24,122 bases of DNA from ASMP01 sp035282925 (GCA_035282925.1 DATEUW010000002.1:1-24122), one strand, 5' to 3'; shown: positions 7,577 to 14,262, counted from the first letter of the stretch. Numbers and translations are program-made. The notes: a model not told the origin generated them from the sequence alone.

Positions 7577-8245
7577 TTACTCAACCTCAATCTCCATCTT
7601 CCAGCTGTTGTCTTCGCCTGTGAAATCTGCGCCCGTGACCTTCAGCGGCCTTTTGAACATCGGGCAGTCCAGGACAAAGGATTCAAATTCCCCGCCTTCC
7701 CCTGCGACATGAATCTTATGTTTCTCATTTAGTTTTGTCACATCTCTAATGAAAGATTCATCAATCACTCTTCCAAGCCAAGAAGCACTCAAGGGATAAG
7801 CAGAAACTCCGATTATTATTACTTTGAACTTGTTTTTTATCAAATCCTGCAAATACTGGAATTCATCCTTGTGCCATAGCGGATTCACGCATTGCAAACC
7901 AAGCCTGTCACAAATCTTCTGGATTCTCGAAGCCTGATAGTCAGAATGCAAAGCCCCTGTTACTATTCCTTGGATTCCATATTTTTTAATAGCTGTCTTA
8001 ATGACCTCTTCCAGGTCTTTGAGTTCCTGTTCCTTGATTCCTTTTGTATCTTTTGTTATCAATGGCAGACCCATGACTGCTGCCTGCGTCTCTGTCCTCT
8101 TTATAGATGGTGTGTGGAACATGTAGCTGTCAGGATTTTCGGAATGCAGGGTTATAAGACACACGATTTCATGCCCTGCTTTTTTGGCAAGCCATGTAGC
8201 CATTGTTGAATCCTTGCCTCCTGAAAACAAAACACCTAATTTCAT
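7577..8245 (-). CDS. dph6: Diphthine--ammonia ligase (Dph6-like ATP pyrophosphatase)
   Basis: A 222-residue PP-loop ATPase. The N-terminal MKLGVLFSGGKDST carries the SGGKDS loop (8-13) that binds ATP. The following HSENPDSYMFHTP, GIVTGALHSDYQ, NPLWHKD and AGEGGEFESFVLDCP motifs are those of the COG2102/DUF71 family, whose eukaryotic member amidates diphthine in the last step of diphthamide formation on elongation factor 2. The length matches the archaeal family. A CTTTAAAAAC element (8263-8274, minus strand) about 25 nt upstream supports the ATG at 8245. Other diphthamide genes are not in the window. Confidence 0.9.
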   Translation of the reverse strand: MKLGVLFSGGKDSTMATWLAKKAGHEIVCLITLHSENPDSYMFHTPSIKRTETQAAVMGLPLITKDTKGIKEQELKDLEEVIKTAIKKYGIQGIVTGALHSDYQASRIQKICDRLGLQCVNPLWHKDEFQYLQDLIKNKFKVIIIGVSAYPLSASWLGRVIDESFIRDVTKLNEKHKIHVAGEGGEFESFVLDCPMFKRPLKVTGADFTGEDNSWKMEIEVE

Positions 8246-8416
8246 GGAGAGAATAAGGCGGGCTGGTTTTTAAAGATGGTTGGGTTTTATTCTATAAGTC
8301 AGAACAAGTATATGCCCAAAAATATATTCCAATAAGCGCTAAATTAAAGGTGGAGTTAAATTGTTAATATCTTTTATCACAAATATATTTAAAAACTATA
8401 GTTTAATTTGGAAATA

Positions 8417-8836
8417 ATGCCGTCATTTAGATCTTTTGGAGTAAGACGCGTAGAAGGACATGAAGATAGGTATATGCACATTATAGATCCTTCAACACAG
8501 GGATGTTTTATAAGGGGTCTTATTTTACATTATAAGGACAATCAATGGGATTGGGTACGTAGAGAAGATGTAAGTGGTGTAGAAGAGACAAAAGAAGCGA
8601 GGGAAGATTTTTTATCAAAGAATGTTTATATGCCTATTGGTGTTCCCCGAGAAGAATTTGAAGATTTATATGGGAAAACTGAGGATAGAACATTATTTGA
8701 TGGTGAATTCGATAGATCTAATTATCCTACTTTAAGACAACTTATTGAAGAGAGTAAAGTAGATTTTTACGTAAGGTTATTTAAAAGAGCACAAGAGAAC
8801 TTAGCAAGATCACAAAATTCCCAAAGTTCTGCTTAA
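8417..8836 (+). CDS. Hypothetical protein (139 aa)
   Basis: The protein starts MPSFRSFGVRRVEGHEDRYM. The ATG at 8417 is chosen because TATTTAAAAAC (8383-8393) lies about 27 nt upstream; an in-frame TTG at 8408 is less likely. The sequence looks like a soluble mixed alpha/beta protein with many charged residues and a polar Ser/Gln/Asn tail. It has no transmembrane segment, zinc motif or catalytic signature that I can name. The gene stands alone between divergent and convergent neighbours (dph6 and scpA on the other strand) and has A+T-rich codon use, so it may be lineage-specific or acquired. Confidence 0.75.
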   Translation: MPSFRSFGVRRVEGHEDRYMHIIDPSTQGCFIRGLILHYKDNQWDWVRREDVSGVEETKEAREDFLSKNVYMPIGVPREEFEDLYGKTEDRTLFDGEFDRSNYPTLRQLIEESKVDFYVRLFKRAQENLARSQNSQSSA

Positions 8837-8839
8837 ACA

Positions 8840-9745
8840 TCACTCGGCCAACTCACCGAGAGGATTTTCAAAATCCTTGCTGATTTTTGCAAGCCTTTTC
8901 TTTTTTTCCTCATCGAATTCTTTTTCTTCTTCTATTTCCTCTTCAACTTCCTTTCTCAGGTCTGCGAATGGATCAGGATTGTTGGCAAGATAGGTTTCCT
9001 TAAGCCAGATATAAAAATCCCCGAAATGCTGCTCCTGTTCCAGCCATATTTTTTTCTGGTGGTCAAGATGAAGCAACGGAGAGAAGGACAGTATCCTGTT
9101 CTCCTTGTCAGTCCCTATGAAATCTGTGAAAGATACTTTTGTCTTTCCCCTGTTCTCTGTGAAGTGTTGCAGAAGCCTCTCGTACAGTTCCCTTATCTTG
9201 TTTTTTATATTAAATTTTTTCTTCGGGAGAGAAATCTCTGCCTCTCTCAGGGCATTTGTATTTATTATCTCTTTCTTGATTCTCCTGTTTTCTGTTGCAA
9301 TTGCCTTGTTCAGGGATTCCATTAGCTCCTGCAACGTAACTCTTCGAAATCTTGGCATCGGGCTTTTTGGAATCAGCTCCGGAACAGGCTCTTCGAAATC
9401 AATTGTAAGAATCTGGCCTTTTTCCAGGCCAACCCTCTGGTTTTTGTCCCCGAAGAGAATTTCGTCTATGGATTTTATGTACTTGTTCAAGAGGATTTCA
9501 GATTTTATCCTCAGGAGAAAGGCCGCTGCGAGCAAGACCTTGCTGGAAACGAAGAAATCCGCCTCTTCCAGGCTTCTTATCTTCTCCAGGTACTTGCCTG
9601 TAAGGATTGTTATGTTTATGTTCCAGGGGTCCAGCTGCTCTGTGTTTATCAAATCATAGATAATCTCCTGCCACCCAATCTCCCTGCTGAACAACAAATC
9701 GTGGAGCTGTTCCTGTTTAACAGAATTATGTTCCTCTCTTTTCAT
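8840..9745 (-). CDS. scpA: Segregation and condensation protein A (SMC kleisin)
   Basis: A 301-residue kleisin that would bridge the SMC ATPase heads in the chromosome-condensing complex. The N-terminal region has the ScpA pattern: DLINTEQLDPWNINITILTG, then EEADFFVSSKVLLAAAFLLR and IKSEILL. The C-terminal third carries the helical and winged-helix region. The acidic tail (DLRKEVEEEIEEEKEFDEEKKK region) links to a short conserved end. Three in-frame ATGs exist at 9760, 9754 and 9745; the last fits best with TTTATAAAT at 9767-9775. Archaeal scpA often sits beside smc, but no smc is visible here. Four 11-bp direct repeats lie just upstream of the promoter and may regulate it. Confidence 0.9.
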   Translation of the reverse strand: MKREEHNSVKQEQLHDLLFSREIGWQEIIYDLINTEQLDPWNINITILTGKYLEKIRSLEEADFFVSSKVLLAAAFLLRIKSEILLNKYIKSIDEILFGDKNQRVGLEKGQILTIDFEEPVPELIPKSPMPRFRRVTLQELMESLNKAIATENRRIKKEIINTNALREAEISLPKKKFNIKNKIRELYERLLQHFTENRGKTKVSFTDFIGTDKENRILSFSPLLHLDHQKKIWLEQEQHFGDFYIWLKETYLANNPDPFADLRKEVEEEIEEEKEFDEEKKKRLAKISKDFENPLGELAE

Positions 9746-9786
9746 TCGATTCATAATCATATGAAATTTATAAATCCTGTGGGTTC

Positions 9787-9864
9787 TGTAGTGCCTAATT
9801 TTTATATATGTAGTGCCTACCCCCCCTTTCTGTAGTGCCTAAAGACAAAGGTCTGTAGTGTCTA
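9787..9864. repeat. Four direct repeats of TGTAGTGCCTA at 22-23 bp pitch
   Basis: Exact copies of TGTAGTGCCTA start at 9787, 9809 and 9831, and a one-mismatch copy (TGTAGTGTCTA) starts at 9854. Start-to-start spacing is 22, 22 and 23 bp, about two turns of B-DNA, so all four would face the same side of the helix. Intervening bases are not conserved and include a TTTATATAT element. The array lies 42 bp upstream of the scpA start and about 100 bp before a likely RNA gene. This layout suits cooperative protein binding (an operator or iterons). Confidence 0.85.
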
Positions 9865-9933
9865 CCTGATTTTTGTTTTCACCCCTTTAAACTGATTATT
9901 GTCTGTCATTTTTAAAGAGTAACAGGAACGAAA

Positions 9934-9944
9934 GGTTTAAATAG
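9934..9944 (+). promoter_or_regulatory. Strong BRE/TATA promoter without a downstream ORF
   Basis: CGAAAGG followed by TTTAAATAG forms a good archaeal BRE plus TATA box. Transcription would begin near 9965. The only nearby ATG (9945) lies upstream of that start and opens a 4-codon frame, so the product is probably an RNA. Confidence 0.5.
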
Positions 9945-9964
9945 ATGCAGGGATTCTAAAATCT

Positions 9965-10107
9965 ATCACCTCTTTTTCCCCAGGAGACGCTCCAAGCTAT
10001 CTTTTTGACGGTTTGGAGAATCTCCCAGGGTTCATAATCAACTCAAAAAAGAGATTGAAAAAGTGGGCTTATTAAGACTTCAATTATTTTGATTTTTCTT
10101 GCCCACT
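9965..10107 (+). ncRNA. Candidate structured non-coding RNA
   Basis: Most of the 360-nt gap between scpA and the next gene is occupied by this element. It contains a long hairpin: CTCCAAGC (9990-9997) with GTTTGGAG (10011-10018), extended by GGAGA (9983-9987) with TCTCC (10021-10025), and CCC (9979-9981) with GGG (10028-10030). A second inverted repeat, AGTGGGC (10062-10068) / GCCCACT (10101-10107), closes the 3' end, next to T-rich tracts. A good promoter lies about 26 nt before 9965. There is no coding frame. It does not match SRP RNA, RNase P RNA or 5S, and I see no C/D boxes. Family unknown. Confidence 0.45.
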
Positions 10108-10113
10108 AGAATT

Positions 10114-10251
10114 TTATGATCGCTTTTTTTTCTTTAATATAATCAAGAAAACTGCCAAAACAACTATTGCAAAAGCCACCTTTTTTAATAAAAGATCATC
10201 TGGCCAATAGCACCATATGCCGCCTATTTTTGCGCAGAGAAAGTCTATCAT
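10114..10251 (-). CDS. Small single-pass membrane protein (45 aa)
   Basis: The ORF starts MIDFLCAKIGGIWCYWPDD and contains one strong hydrophobic helix (VAFAIVVLAVFLIIL, about 26-40) followed by KKKKRS, a basic stop-transfer tail that would lie in the cytoplasm. The frame is open further upstream (to 10380), but that would cross the promoter and the divergent gene. The ATG at 10251 is 25 nt from the TTTATATA element at 10273-10280, so it is preferred. Two Cys and two Trp residues precede the helix. Function unknown; small tail-anchored-like proteins of this size are common in archaea. Confidence 0.6.
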   Translation of the reverse strand: MIDFLCAKIGGIWCYWPDDLLLKKVAFAIVVLAVFLIILKKKKRS

Positions 10252-10272
10252 TTTATTTTTAATATAATTATG

Positions 10273-10280
10273 TTTATATA
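10273..10280. promoter_or_regulatory. Shared bidirectional TATA box
   Basis: TTTATATA lies exactly midway (25.5 nt each side) between the minus-strand ATG at 10251 and the plus-strand ATG at 10302. No other well-placed TATA box exists for either gene, so one element may drive both leaderless transcripts. Confidence 0.6.
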
Positions 10281-10301
10281 CTATTTTATTGGTGAACAAG
10301 T

Positions 10302-10562
10302 ATGAAATATGGGGAAGCACCAAAAGTGGAAGTAGAGGGAGTAACTTTTTTTCCATATGCTGATCACGAAGATGCGTCAAGAGGTGTTCTTTTCGCTGAA
10401 GAACATTTCGAAGAAATGTTTACTGTAATGAAATTGGGAGAAGGATATGTTCTTGTTAGTGAAAGTCTTGCTTTAGATGCTAGAGGCTATGTTGCTGGAT
10501 CTAGAGATTCCTTAGAAGAACTAGTAAACGCATTTAAAAAACTCCCTGTTCTTCTTGAATAG
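10302..10562 (+). CDS. Hypothetical protein (86 aa)
   Basis: An 86-residue soluble, acidic protein starting MKYGEAPKVEVEGVTFFPYA. The pattern suggests a small alpha/beta fold: two or three strands (EVEGVTFFPY, MKLGEGYVLVSE) and a C-terminal helix (SLEELVNAFKKLP). No catalytic or metal-binding motif is seen. The start lies 25 nt from the shared TATA box. It ends 10 nt before the tail of rps27ae on the opposite strand. Family not recognised. Confidence 0.7.
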   Translation: MKYGEAPKVEVEGVTFFPYADHEDASRGVLFAEEHFEEMFTVMKLGEGYVLVSESLALDARGYVAGSRDSLEELVNAFKKLPVLLE

Positions 10563-10571
10563 ATTTTATTC

Positions 10572-10772
10572 TTACTTTTTGCCCATGAATTCAGAGTAAT
10601 GGCATTTTCCGCAGTAAACCCTGTCCTTTGCAATCATAAGGAAAACCCCTGGCCCGCATCTGGGGCAGAATCTCTGCCTGACAACAGTGTCTCCATGAAT
10701 CTGATATTTTGCATATTTCCTGCTGGTCGGCTTGTTCTTGTGCGGTTTTTTTCCTTTCTTTTCTTTCGCCAT
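10572..10772 (-). CDS. rps27ae: Ribosomal protein eS31 (S27ae)
   Basis: A 66-residue small-subunit protein with a basic N-terminal tail (1-22) and a zinc ribbon: CPRC (36-39) and CGKC (54-57). In eukaryotes the homologue is made as a ubiquitin fusion; here, as in other archaea, it stands alone. It is last in the string rpo7, unknown, spt4, rps24e, rps27ae. The ATG at 10772 is 1 nt from the rps24e stop, so translation is probably coupled. The KRYAKY-like basic region would contact 16S rRNA near the decoding head. Confidence 0.97.
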   Translation of the reverse strand: MAKEKKGKKPHKNKPTSRKYAKYQIHGDTVVRQRFCPRCGPGVFLMIAKDRVYCGKCHYSEFMGKK

Positions 10773-10773
10773 T

Positions 10774-11100
10774 TTATTGCTGTGCTATAGCAGCTGCCCC
10801 TGCTCCAGCCTCTTTCTTTAACTCGGCATCGCTAGGACGAGTTTCCTTTTTTTTCTTTAATTCGACTGCTTCTTTTTCTTCCCTTGAATGATAGATATTG
10901 GCTTCTATGCTGAAATTCTTAACTCCAAAACTGCCTTTTATCCCATTGATTTTTATGTTTTCCTTTGGGATTTCAAATTTCTTTGAAAGAAGCTCGAGAA
11001 CATGGCTCCTGCTCGGTGTTGTCTCTGATTCCAGGCTTGCTCTCACCTCTTTTCTTTTGAACAGGGGGTTATGTTTTTCTTCAAGGATTTTTAGTGTCAT
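10774..11100 (-). CDS. rps24e: Ribosomal protein eS24 (S24e)
   Basis: A 108-residue small-subunit protein. It begins MTLKILEEKHNPLFKRKEVR, the usual S24e opening, followed by the conserved TPSRSHVLELLSKKF and NIKINGIKGSFGVK segments. The C-terminal 25 residues are Lys/Glu then Ala-rich, an extension that varies in the family. It lies between spt4 (11-nt gap with AAGGAA just upstream of the ATG, a possible ribosome-binding site) and rps27ae (1 nt). This order is classical for archaea. Confidence 0.97.
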   Translation of the reverse strand: MTLKILEEKHNPLFKRKEVRASLESETTPSRSHVLELLSKKFEIPKENIKINGIKGSFGVKNFSIEANIYHSREEKEAVELKKKKETRPSDAELKKEAGAGAAAIAQQ

Positions 11101-11111
11101 TTTATTTTTCC

Positions 11112-11297
11112 TTACCTTGTCTTGATGGCAAACTTTCCTTTTTCTTTTATATTGAGCTTTTTGGCAATCTCTGATTTTTCAGGGTTTAATACCTGGATTC
11201 TTCCTTTGTATCCTTCTGTGAATTCTTTGGATCCGCATTTCGGACACTTGTCTCCTTCGTAAATCGTGCTGCAGACCTTGCAGGCTCTTTGTTTCAT
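11112..11297 (-). CDS. spt4: Transcription elongation factor Spt4 (RpoE'')
   Basis: A 61-residue zinc-finger protein with CKVC (6-9) and CPKC (18-21), followed by GYKGRIQVLNPEKSEIAKKL, which matches archaeal Spt4. It binds the NGN domain of Spt5 to form the processivity clamp over RNA polymerase. It belongs to the same operon as rpo7. The ATG at 11297 overlaps (ATGA) the stop of a different upstream reading frame, which is relevant to the uncertain gene between rpo7 and spt4. CAGGAGAA 6-13 nt upstream may serve as a ribosome-binding site. Confidence 0.96.
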   Translation of the reverse strand: MKQRACKVCSTIYEGDKCPKCGSKEFTEGYKGRIQVLNPEKSEIAKKLNIKEKGKFAIKTR

Positions 11298-11351
11298 TTG
11301 GATTCTCCTGAAGGCGAATGAGCTAAAATCCCTGATTTTTGTCTTGTCATT

Positions 11352-11657
11352 TTAATGTTTCCTGTTATTATTGCTTCTTTTGTTTCGTTGATTAAGCTCT
11401 GCTGGAGAAATTGGAATATCAGCAAGCGGAAACTTAAGAATTTCTTCGATTTGCGATCTTGCTCTTCCGTGTTCGGAGCTGGAACTCGATATTGAAATCC
11501 TACGCTGCTTTTCCATGAGAATAACTTCAAATCCATTAACATCATATCTGCTAAAATCATAATTTCCATTGGATTTTGCATATTGGGCAAGAGCTTTTTT
11601 TATACTTTCCATGTCTGCGCCAATTATTCTGTATGTTCTCAAATTTGTCAATGTCAT
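11352..11657 (-). CDS. Hypothetical protein between rpo7 and spt4 (101 aa, 3' end uncertain)
   Basis: The ATG at 11657 overlaps the rpo7 stop (ATGA), implying translational coupling. The protein starts MTLTNLRTYRIIGADMESIK; the first 60 residues look like a compact alpha/beta fold (RTYRIIGAD, NGFEVILMEKQRRIS), then comes a Ser run and HGRARSQIEEILKFPLADIP. The annotated end (RNKRSNNNRKH) is odd. The next frame continues through INETKEAIITGNIKMTRQKS to a stop that overlaps the spt4 ATG as ATGA. One possibility is that the true gene shifts frame near 11400-11370, or that a frameshift error is present. This gene is not a usual member of the archaeal rpo7-spt4 string. Confidence 0.6.
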   Translation of the reverse strand: MTLTNLRTYRIIGADMESIKKALAQYAKSNGNYDFSRYDVNGFEVILMEKQRRISISSSSSEHGRARSQIEEILKFPLADIPISPAELNQRNKRSNNNRKH

Positions 11658-12280
11658 TTTGTTATTTTCCCCTTAACTTTTCTTAGGCTTTTTCCCTTTG
11701 CTTCTTTTGCCTCTGCCCTTTCCAGCTTCTTCTCCTCTTTTTCTCTCTTTGCAGAATCTTCCTTTATCCATTCCAGTTTTCCCAAGCCTGGCTGCCTCAT
11801 CGTCATGCCTATTTTTGGCTCTTCTCCTTTGTGGCTTATGGCGACTATTCTTGCCATGCACAGGTCTCCCTGCTTAAGGACTTTTTTGCTGGATTTTCCC
11901 GTGAGGGTGTTTGTCTTGCTGAAGCTGACATAGTCTTCCATTGTCTGGCTTATGTGAATCATGCCGCGCATTGCCCCCATGTCTATGAATGCGCCGAAAT
12001 TGGTTATTTCTGAAATAACCCCGTAGACGAGTTCGTGTAGCTCTGGCTTCCAGGCAAGAAGGGTGAATGTCGAGTTGTAATAGGCAGCGCCGTCTCCAGG
12101 AATGAGGATTCCTTCGCCAACTCTGAGAACATCTATCACAGAAACCACTTTTCCGAGTTCTTTGTCGTAATAATCGGCATAAGTTTCCCTGAGCTGTTTT
12201 TCCACAGCCTCAATCGTCGGGATTCCGAATAGCTTCGGCTCCACCCTTATGTAATCCTCGACTTCGGTGAAATAGAACAT
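11654..12280 (-). CDS. rpo7: DNA-directed RNA polymerase subunit Rpo7 (RpoE')
   Basis: A 208-residue subunit of the Rpo4/7 stalk, homologous to eukaryotic Rpb7. The N-terminal ribonucleoprotein-like domain (1-80) starts MFYFTEVEDYIRVEPKLFG; an S1 domain follows (81-160) with VYGVISEITNFGAFIDMG and RGMIHISQ. The tail (165-208) is very rich in Lys and Glu and extends beyond a typical Rpo7. The frame is open upstream to a TTG at 12301, but the family begins at the ATG at 12280. The promoter CCTTTAAAAAC (about 12309-12318, minus strand) overlaps the end of the preceding gene and would give a leader of about 9 nt. Confidence 0.96.
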   Translation of the reverse strand: MFYFTEVEDYIRVEPKLFGIPTIEAVEKQLRETYADYYDKELGKVVSVIDVLRVGEGILIPGDGAAYYNSTFTLLAWKPELHELVYGVISEITNFGAFIDMGAMRGMIHISQTMEDYVSFSKTNTLTGKSSKKVLKQGDLCMARIVAISHKGEEPKIGMTMRQPGLGKLEWIKEDSAKREKEEKKLERAEAKEAKGKSLRKVKGKITK

Positions 12281-12311
12281 TTTATCCGAGAGAAATAGCA
12301 AAAAATGGTTT

Positions 12312-12743
12312 TTAAAGGTTACTTAGCATATCAAGATTTTGAGAGAAGTAGTCCTCAACAATTTCTCTGGTTCTTTTCCATATTTCAACCTCATTTGGGT
12401 CATGCTCGTCAAGTCTGTATCCTGGAATTGTATTGAATATTAATGAACAATATCCCCCAGGCAAATCAGGCCGATCAACTCTTCCTAATTTAAAATAAGA
12501 GGTTCTTCTCGTTCGTTTATTGCTTATTGTCCCGCCAAATTCCGCATCAGATTCTTCTAGTTTTAATTTCTCTGTTTCTTCATCAAGACGGTCTATATCT
12601 CCCCTTACCGTGGAGGAATACCCTACGTGCGCAGCAGGCATATCTCTCATTATCAGCATCAAAAGGTGCCTTGCCGCATTACGATTTATGGGTCTTGGAA
12701 ATTTAATATTTGATTTTTCAAGCAATTCTTCTAATTCTCCCAT
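12312..12743 (-). CDS. Hypothetical protein (143 aa) inserted upstream of rpo7
   Basis: A 143-residue soluble protein starting MGELEELLEKSNIKFPRPIN. Helical N-terminus (1-35 plus a charged helix near 50-65), then an Arg-rich stretch (NKRTRRTSYFKLGRVDRP) and a Pro/Gly-containing region (GGYCSLIFNTIPGYRLDEHD). No known motif is visible. It has its own TATA box, TTTTTATATAC (12764-12773, minus strand), about 25 nt upstream of the ATG, so it is a separate transcript and not part of the ribosomal string. It separates rpo7 from the PIN gene that usually lies next to it in archaea. Codon use is A+T-rich. Confidence 0.72.
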   Translation of the reverse strand: MGELEELLEKSNIKFPRPINRNAARHLLMLIMRDMPAAHVGYSSTVRGDIDRLDEETEKLKLEESDAEFGGTISNKRTRRTSYFKLGRVDRPDLPGGYCSLIFNTIPGYRLDEHDPNEVEIWKRTREIVEDYFSQNLDMLSNL

Positions 12744-12825
12744 AAAAATTCAAATTTTACAGAGTATATAAAAATTATCGTGCGGGACAGCAACATTTTT
12801 ATAACTTAATTTAATGAAAAGGCTC

Positions 12826-13260
12826 ATGACGGAAAGAAGAATAGGCAGAGGAAACGAAGAATCCAGCAGGCTTGCAAAAAGAGTTATTTCTGTTGGCTTT
12901 GTCGAACCCGAGACTCTTGAAGGAAACACGATCTATGTCAATCTTAAGAAACATAGCAATGGGGTCGGGGCAATAGCTGTTTCGGCAGCAAATTTTAGAT
13001 ATCAAGATCCAAAGAGTCTTTTTTACGCCGAATCGAAAACACTTTCCAATATATATTCTGGTGGAAGGGGAGACATGCCTCTAATATTTCATCCTCCCTA
13101 CGACGAATTTATCCAAGTATTGGCAACAGAAAACAGAGCAACAGTAAATTGCGAAAGAGCAAAGATAGAGTGCCAAAGTGCAGAACTGGAGTGCCTGCGT
13201 GTGGAATTTAGTTCTATCTTACAAGAACTTCAAAAAACGTTTCCGTATCAAACAAAATAA
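12826..13260 (+). CDS. Hypothetical protein (144 aa)
   Basis: The protein starts MTERRIGRGNEESSRLAKRV. An in-frame ATG at 12814 exists, but TTTTTATAAC (12796-12804) is centred 25 nt before the ATG at 12826, so this later start is preferred. It is a mixed alpha/beta soluble protein ending in a 40-residue helix (about 103-143) likely to form a coiled coil, with three Cys residues spaced in that helix (CERAKIECQSAELECLR). Function unknown. It is transcribed divergently from the 12312-12743 gene, with separate TATA boxes, and the pair splits the PIN-rpo7 string. Confidence 0.72.
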   Translation: MTERRIGRGNEESSRLAKRVISVGFVEPETLEGNTIYVNLKKHSNGVGAIAVSAANFRYQDPKSLFYAESKTLSNIYSGGRGDMPLIFHPPYDEFIQVLATENRATVNCERAKIECQSAELECLRVEFSSILQELQKTFPYQTK

Positions 13261-13264
13261 AAAT

Positions 13265-13603
13265 CTAAACAATCTCCAGCTTCTTCTTGTTTCTTATCAC
13301 CATCTTCGGATTTCTGATTTTCTTTTTGAGGCCAGCGTCCAGCGTAGCCACGATTGCCTGTGGATTTTCCCTGGAAAATCTGATTATCGCGCTGTCTGCA
13401 TCTTTTCCTGAAATTTTAACGAGCCTGAATTTATGCTTCTCAAGTATGTTCAATGCAAGCTGCGCACCAAGCCCCATCAACTCATCAATCGTTTGGTCTG
13501 GAATGGCTATCTGAAAGCCTTCATGCTCGAGTCTTTCAAAAAAATCAATCTTCTGCCTAACGCATGTAAGGATGAAGCTCGTGTCAAGAATTACTTGGCG
13601 CAT
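13265..13603 (-). CDS. PIN-domain nuclease, Fcf1/COG1412-like
   Basis: A 112-residue PIN domain. The motif ILDTSFIL (D7) supplies the first metal ligand, PDQTIDEL the conserved Glu, and GKDADSAI and VATLDAGLKKKI further acidic positions, which together form the RNase-type active site. Archaeal proteins of this type lie beside eIF2-gamma and rpo7 and are related to eukaryotic Fcf1/Utp23, which act in 18S rRNA processing. The position upstream of rpo7 here fits that assignment better than a VapC toxin. TTTTTTATAG (about 13627-13636, minus strand) supports the ATG at 13603. It is separated from rpo7 by two inserted orphan genes. Confidence 0.85.
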   Translation of the reverse strand: MRQVILDTSFILTCVRQKIDFFERLEHEGFQIAIPDQTIDELMGLGAQLALNILEKHKFRLVKISGKDADSAIIRFSRENPQAIVATLDAGLKKKIRNPKMVIRNKKKLEIV

Positions 13604-13701
13604 GATTTAATCATGAAGAATAGCTATAAAAAAGTTATCTTGCAATAAATAATCTGGTGGAATTAAGCAATATTTATTAACTAAATTTTCTGATTATTAT
13701 C

Positions 13702-14262
13702 ATGCAAGAGAGGGAAAACATCCTGAGAATTTTTCAGGAGGTAAAAAAGGCTGTTGAGCTGGGTGATTCTGCTGCAATAAGGAACCTTAGCAACCAAACG
13801 AACAACACAGCTGCGCTGACACAAGACCCAGACAATATTTCTGTTGCAGTTGTTGTTTATGCCATGAGCAAGATAATAGAAAGGCAGGACTACGAAAAGC
13901 TTCCTGGATGGAACAAGTTTTACAAAATTCATGTGGATTCCATAGAAAAAAAGATTGGCGCATTAAAGAAAGGGAATGACGAGGCGTTTAGAAGAGAAAT
14001 TGTGCGGATAAGAAAAGCCATAGGTGACCTTTCTGGCCAATTAAAGGTTTATATCAGGGATGTTTTCAGGAAGGCCAGCATAAACAGGGCGTCAAAGCTT
14101 TACGAGCATGGAATTTCAATGGAAAGAACCGCGAGCCTTTTGGGTATAACGCTTTTCGAGCTTGCAGACTACGCTGGTTCAAAGGAGCTCTCAGATGCTC
14201 CCCAGATAAAAACAGTCGATGTAAAAGCCAGGATAAGGATGGCTATGGAGATGTTTGAATGA
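13702..14262 (+). CDS. HTH protein with UPF0175-like C-terminal domain (possible antitoxin)
   Basis: A 186-residue protein. The N-terminal 110 residues are helical and charged, with no recognised domain. Residues about 125-160 (KASINRASKLYEHGISMERT, then ASLLGITLFELADYAG) resemble the helix-turn-helix of UPF0175 proteins, which are antitoxins next to PIN-domain genes. The C-terminal tail (VKARIRMAMEMFE) is short. Its stop overlaps the next start (ATGA), a strong sign of coupling. TATTTATTAAC (13669-13680) supports the start at 13702. It is much longer than a usual UPF0175 antitoxin (about 80-90 residues), so either an extra N-terminal domain has been added or it is a different regulator. Confidence 0.7.
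   Translation: MQERENILRIFQEVKKAVELGDSAAIRNLSNQTNNTAALTQDPDNISVAVVVYAMSKIIERQDYEKLPGWNKFYKIHVDSIEKKIGALKKGNDEAFRREIVRIRKAIGDLSGQLKVYIRDVFRKASINRASKLYEHGISMERTASLLGITLFELADYAGSKELSDAPQIKTVDVKARIRMAMEMFE

Noticed and set aside
9105..9659. Long plus-strand ORF opposite scpA
   Set aside because: It is antisense to a clearly recognisable ScpA, is rich in Ser, Phe and Leu like other shadow frames, and has no promoter.
9787..9864. CRISPR array
   Set aside because: The repeats are only 11 bp with 11-12 bp between them, there are just four, and no cas gene is in the window.
10114..10380. Longer form of the 45-aa membrane protein
   Set aside because: The upstream extension crosses the shared TATA box and the divergent gene; the ATG at 10251 has correct promoter spacing.
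13265..13603. VapC toxin
   Set aside because: No antitoxin gene is adjacent on the same strand, and its place near rpo7 fits the Fcf1-like housekeeping PIN family.
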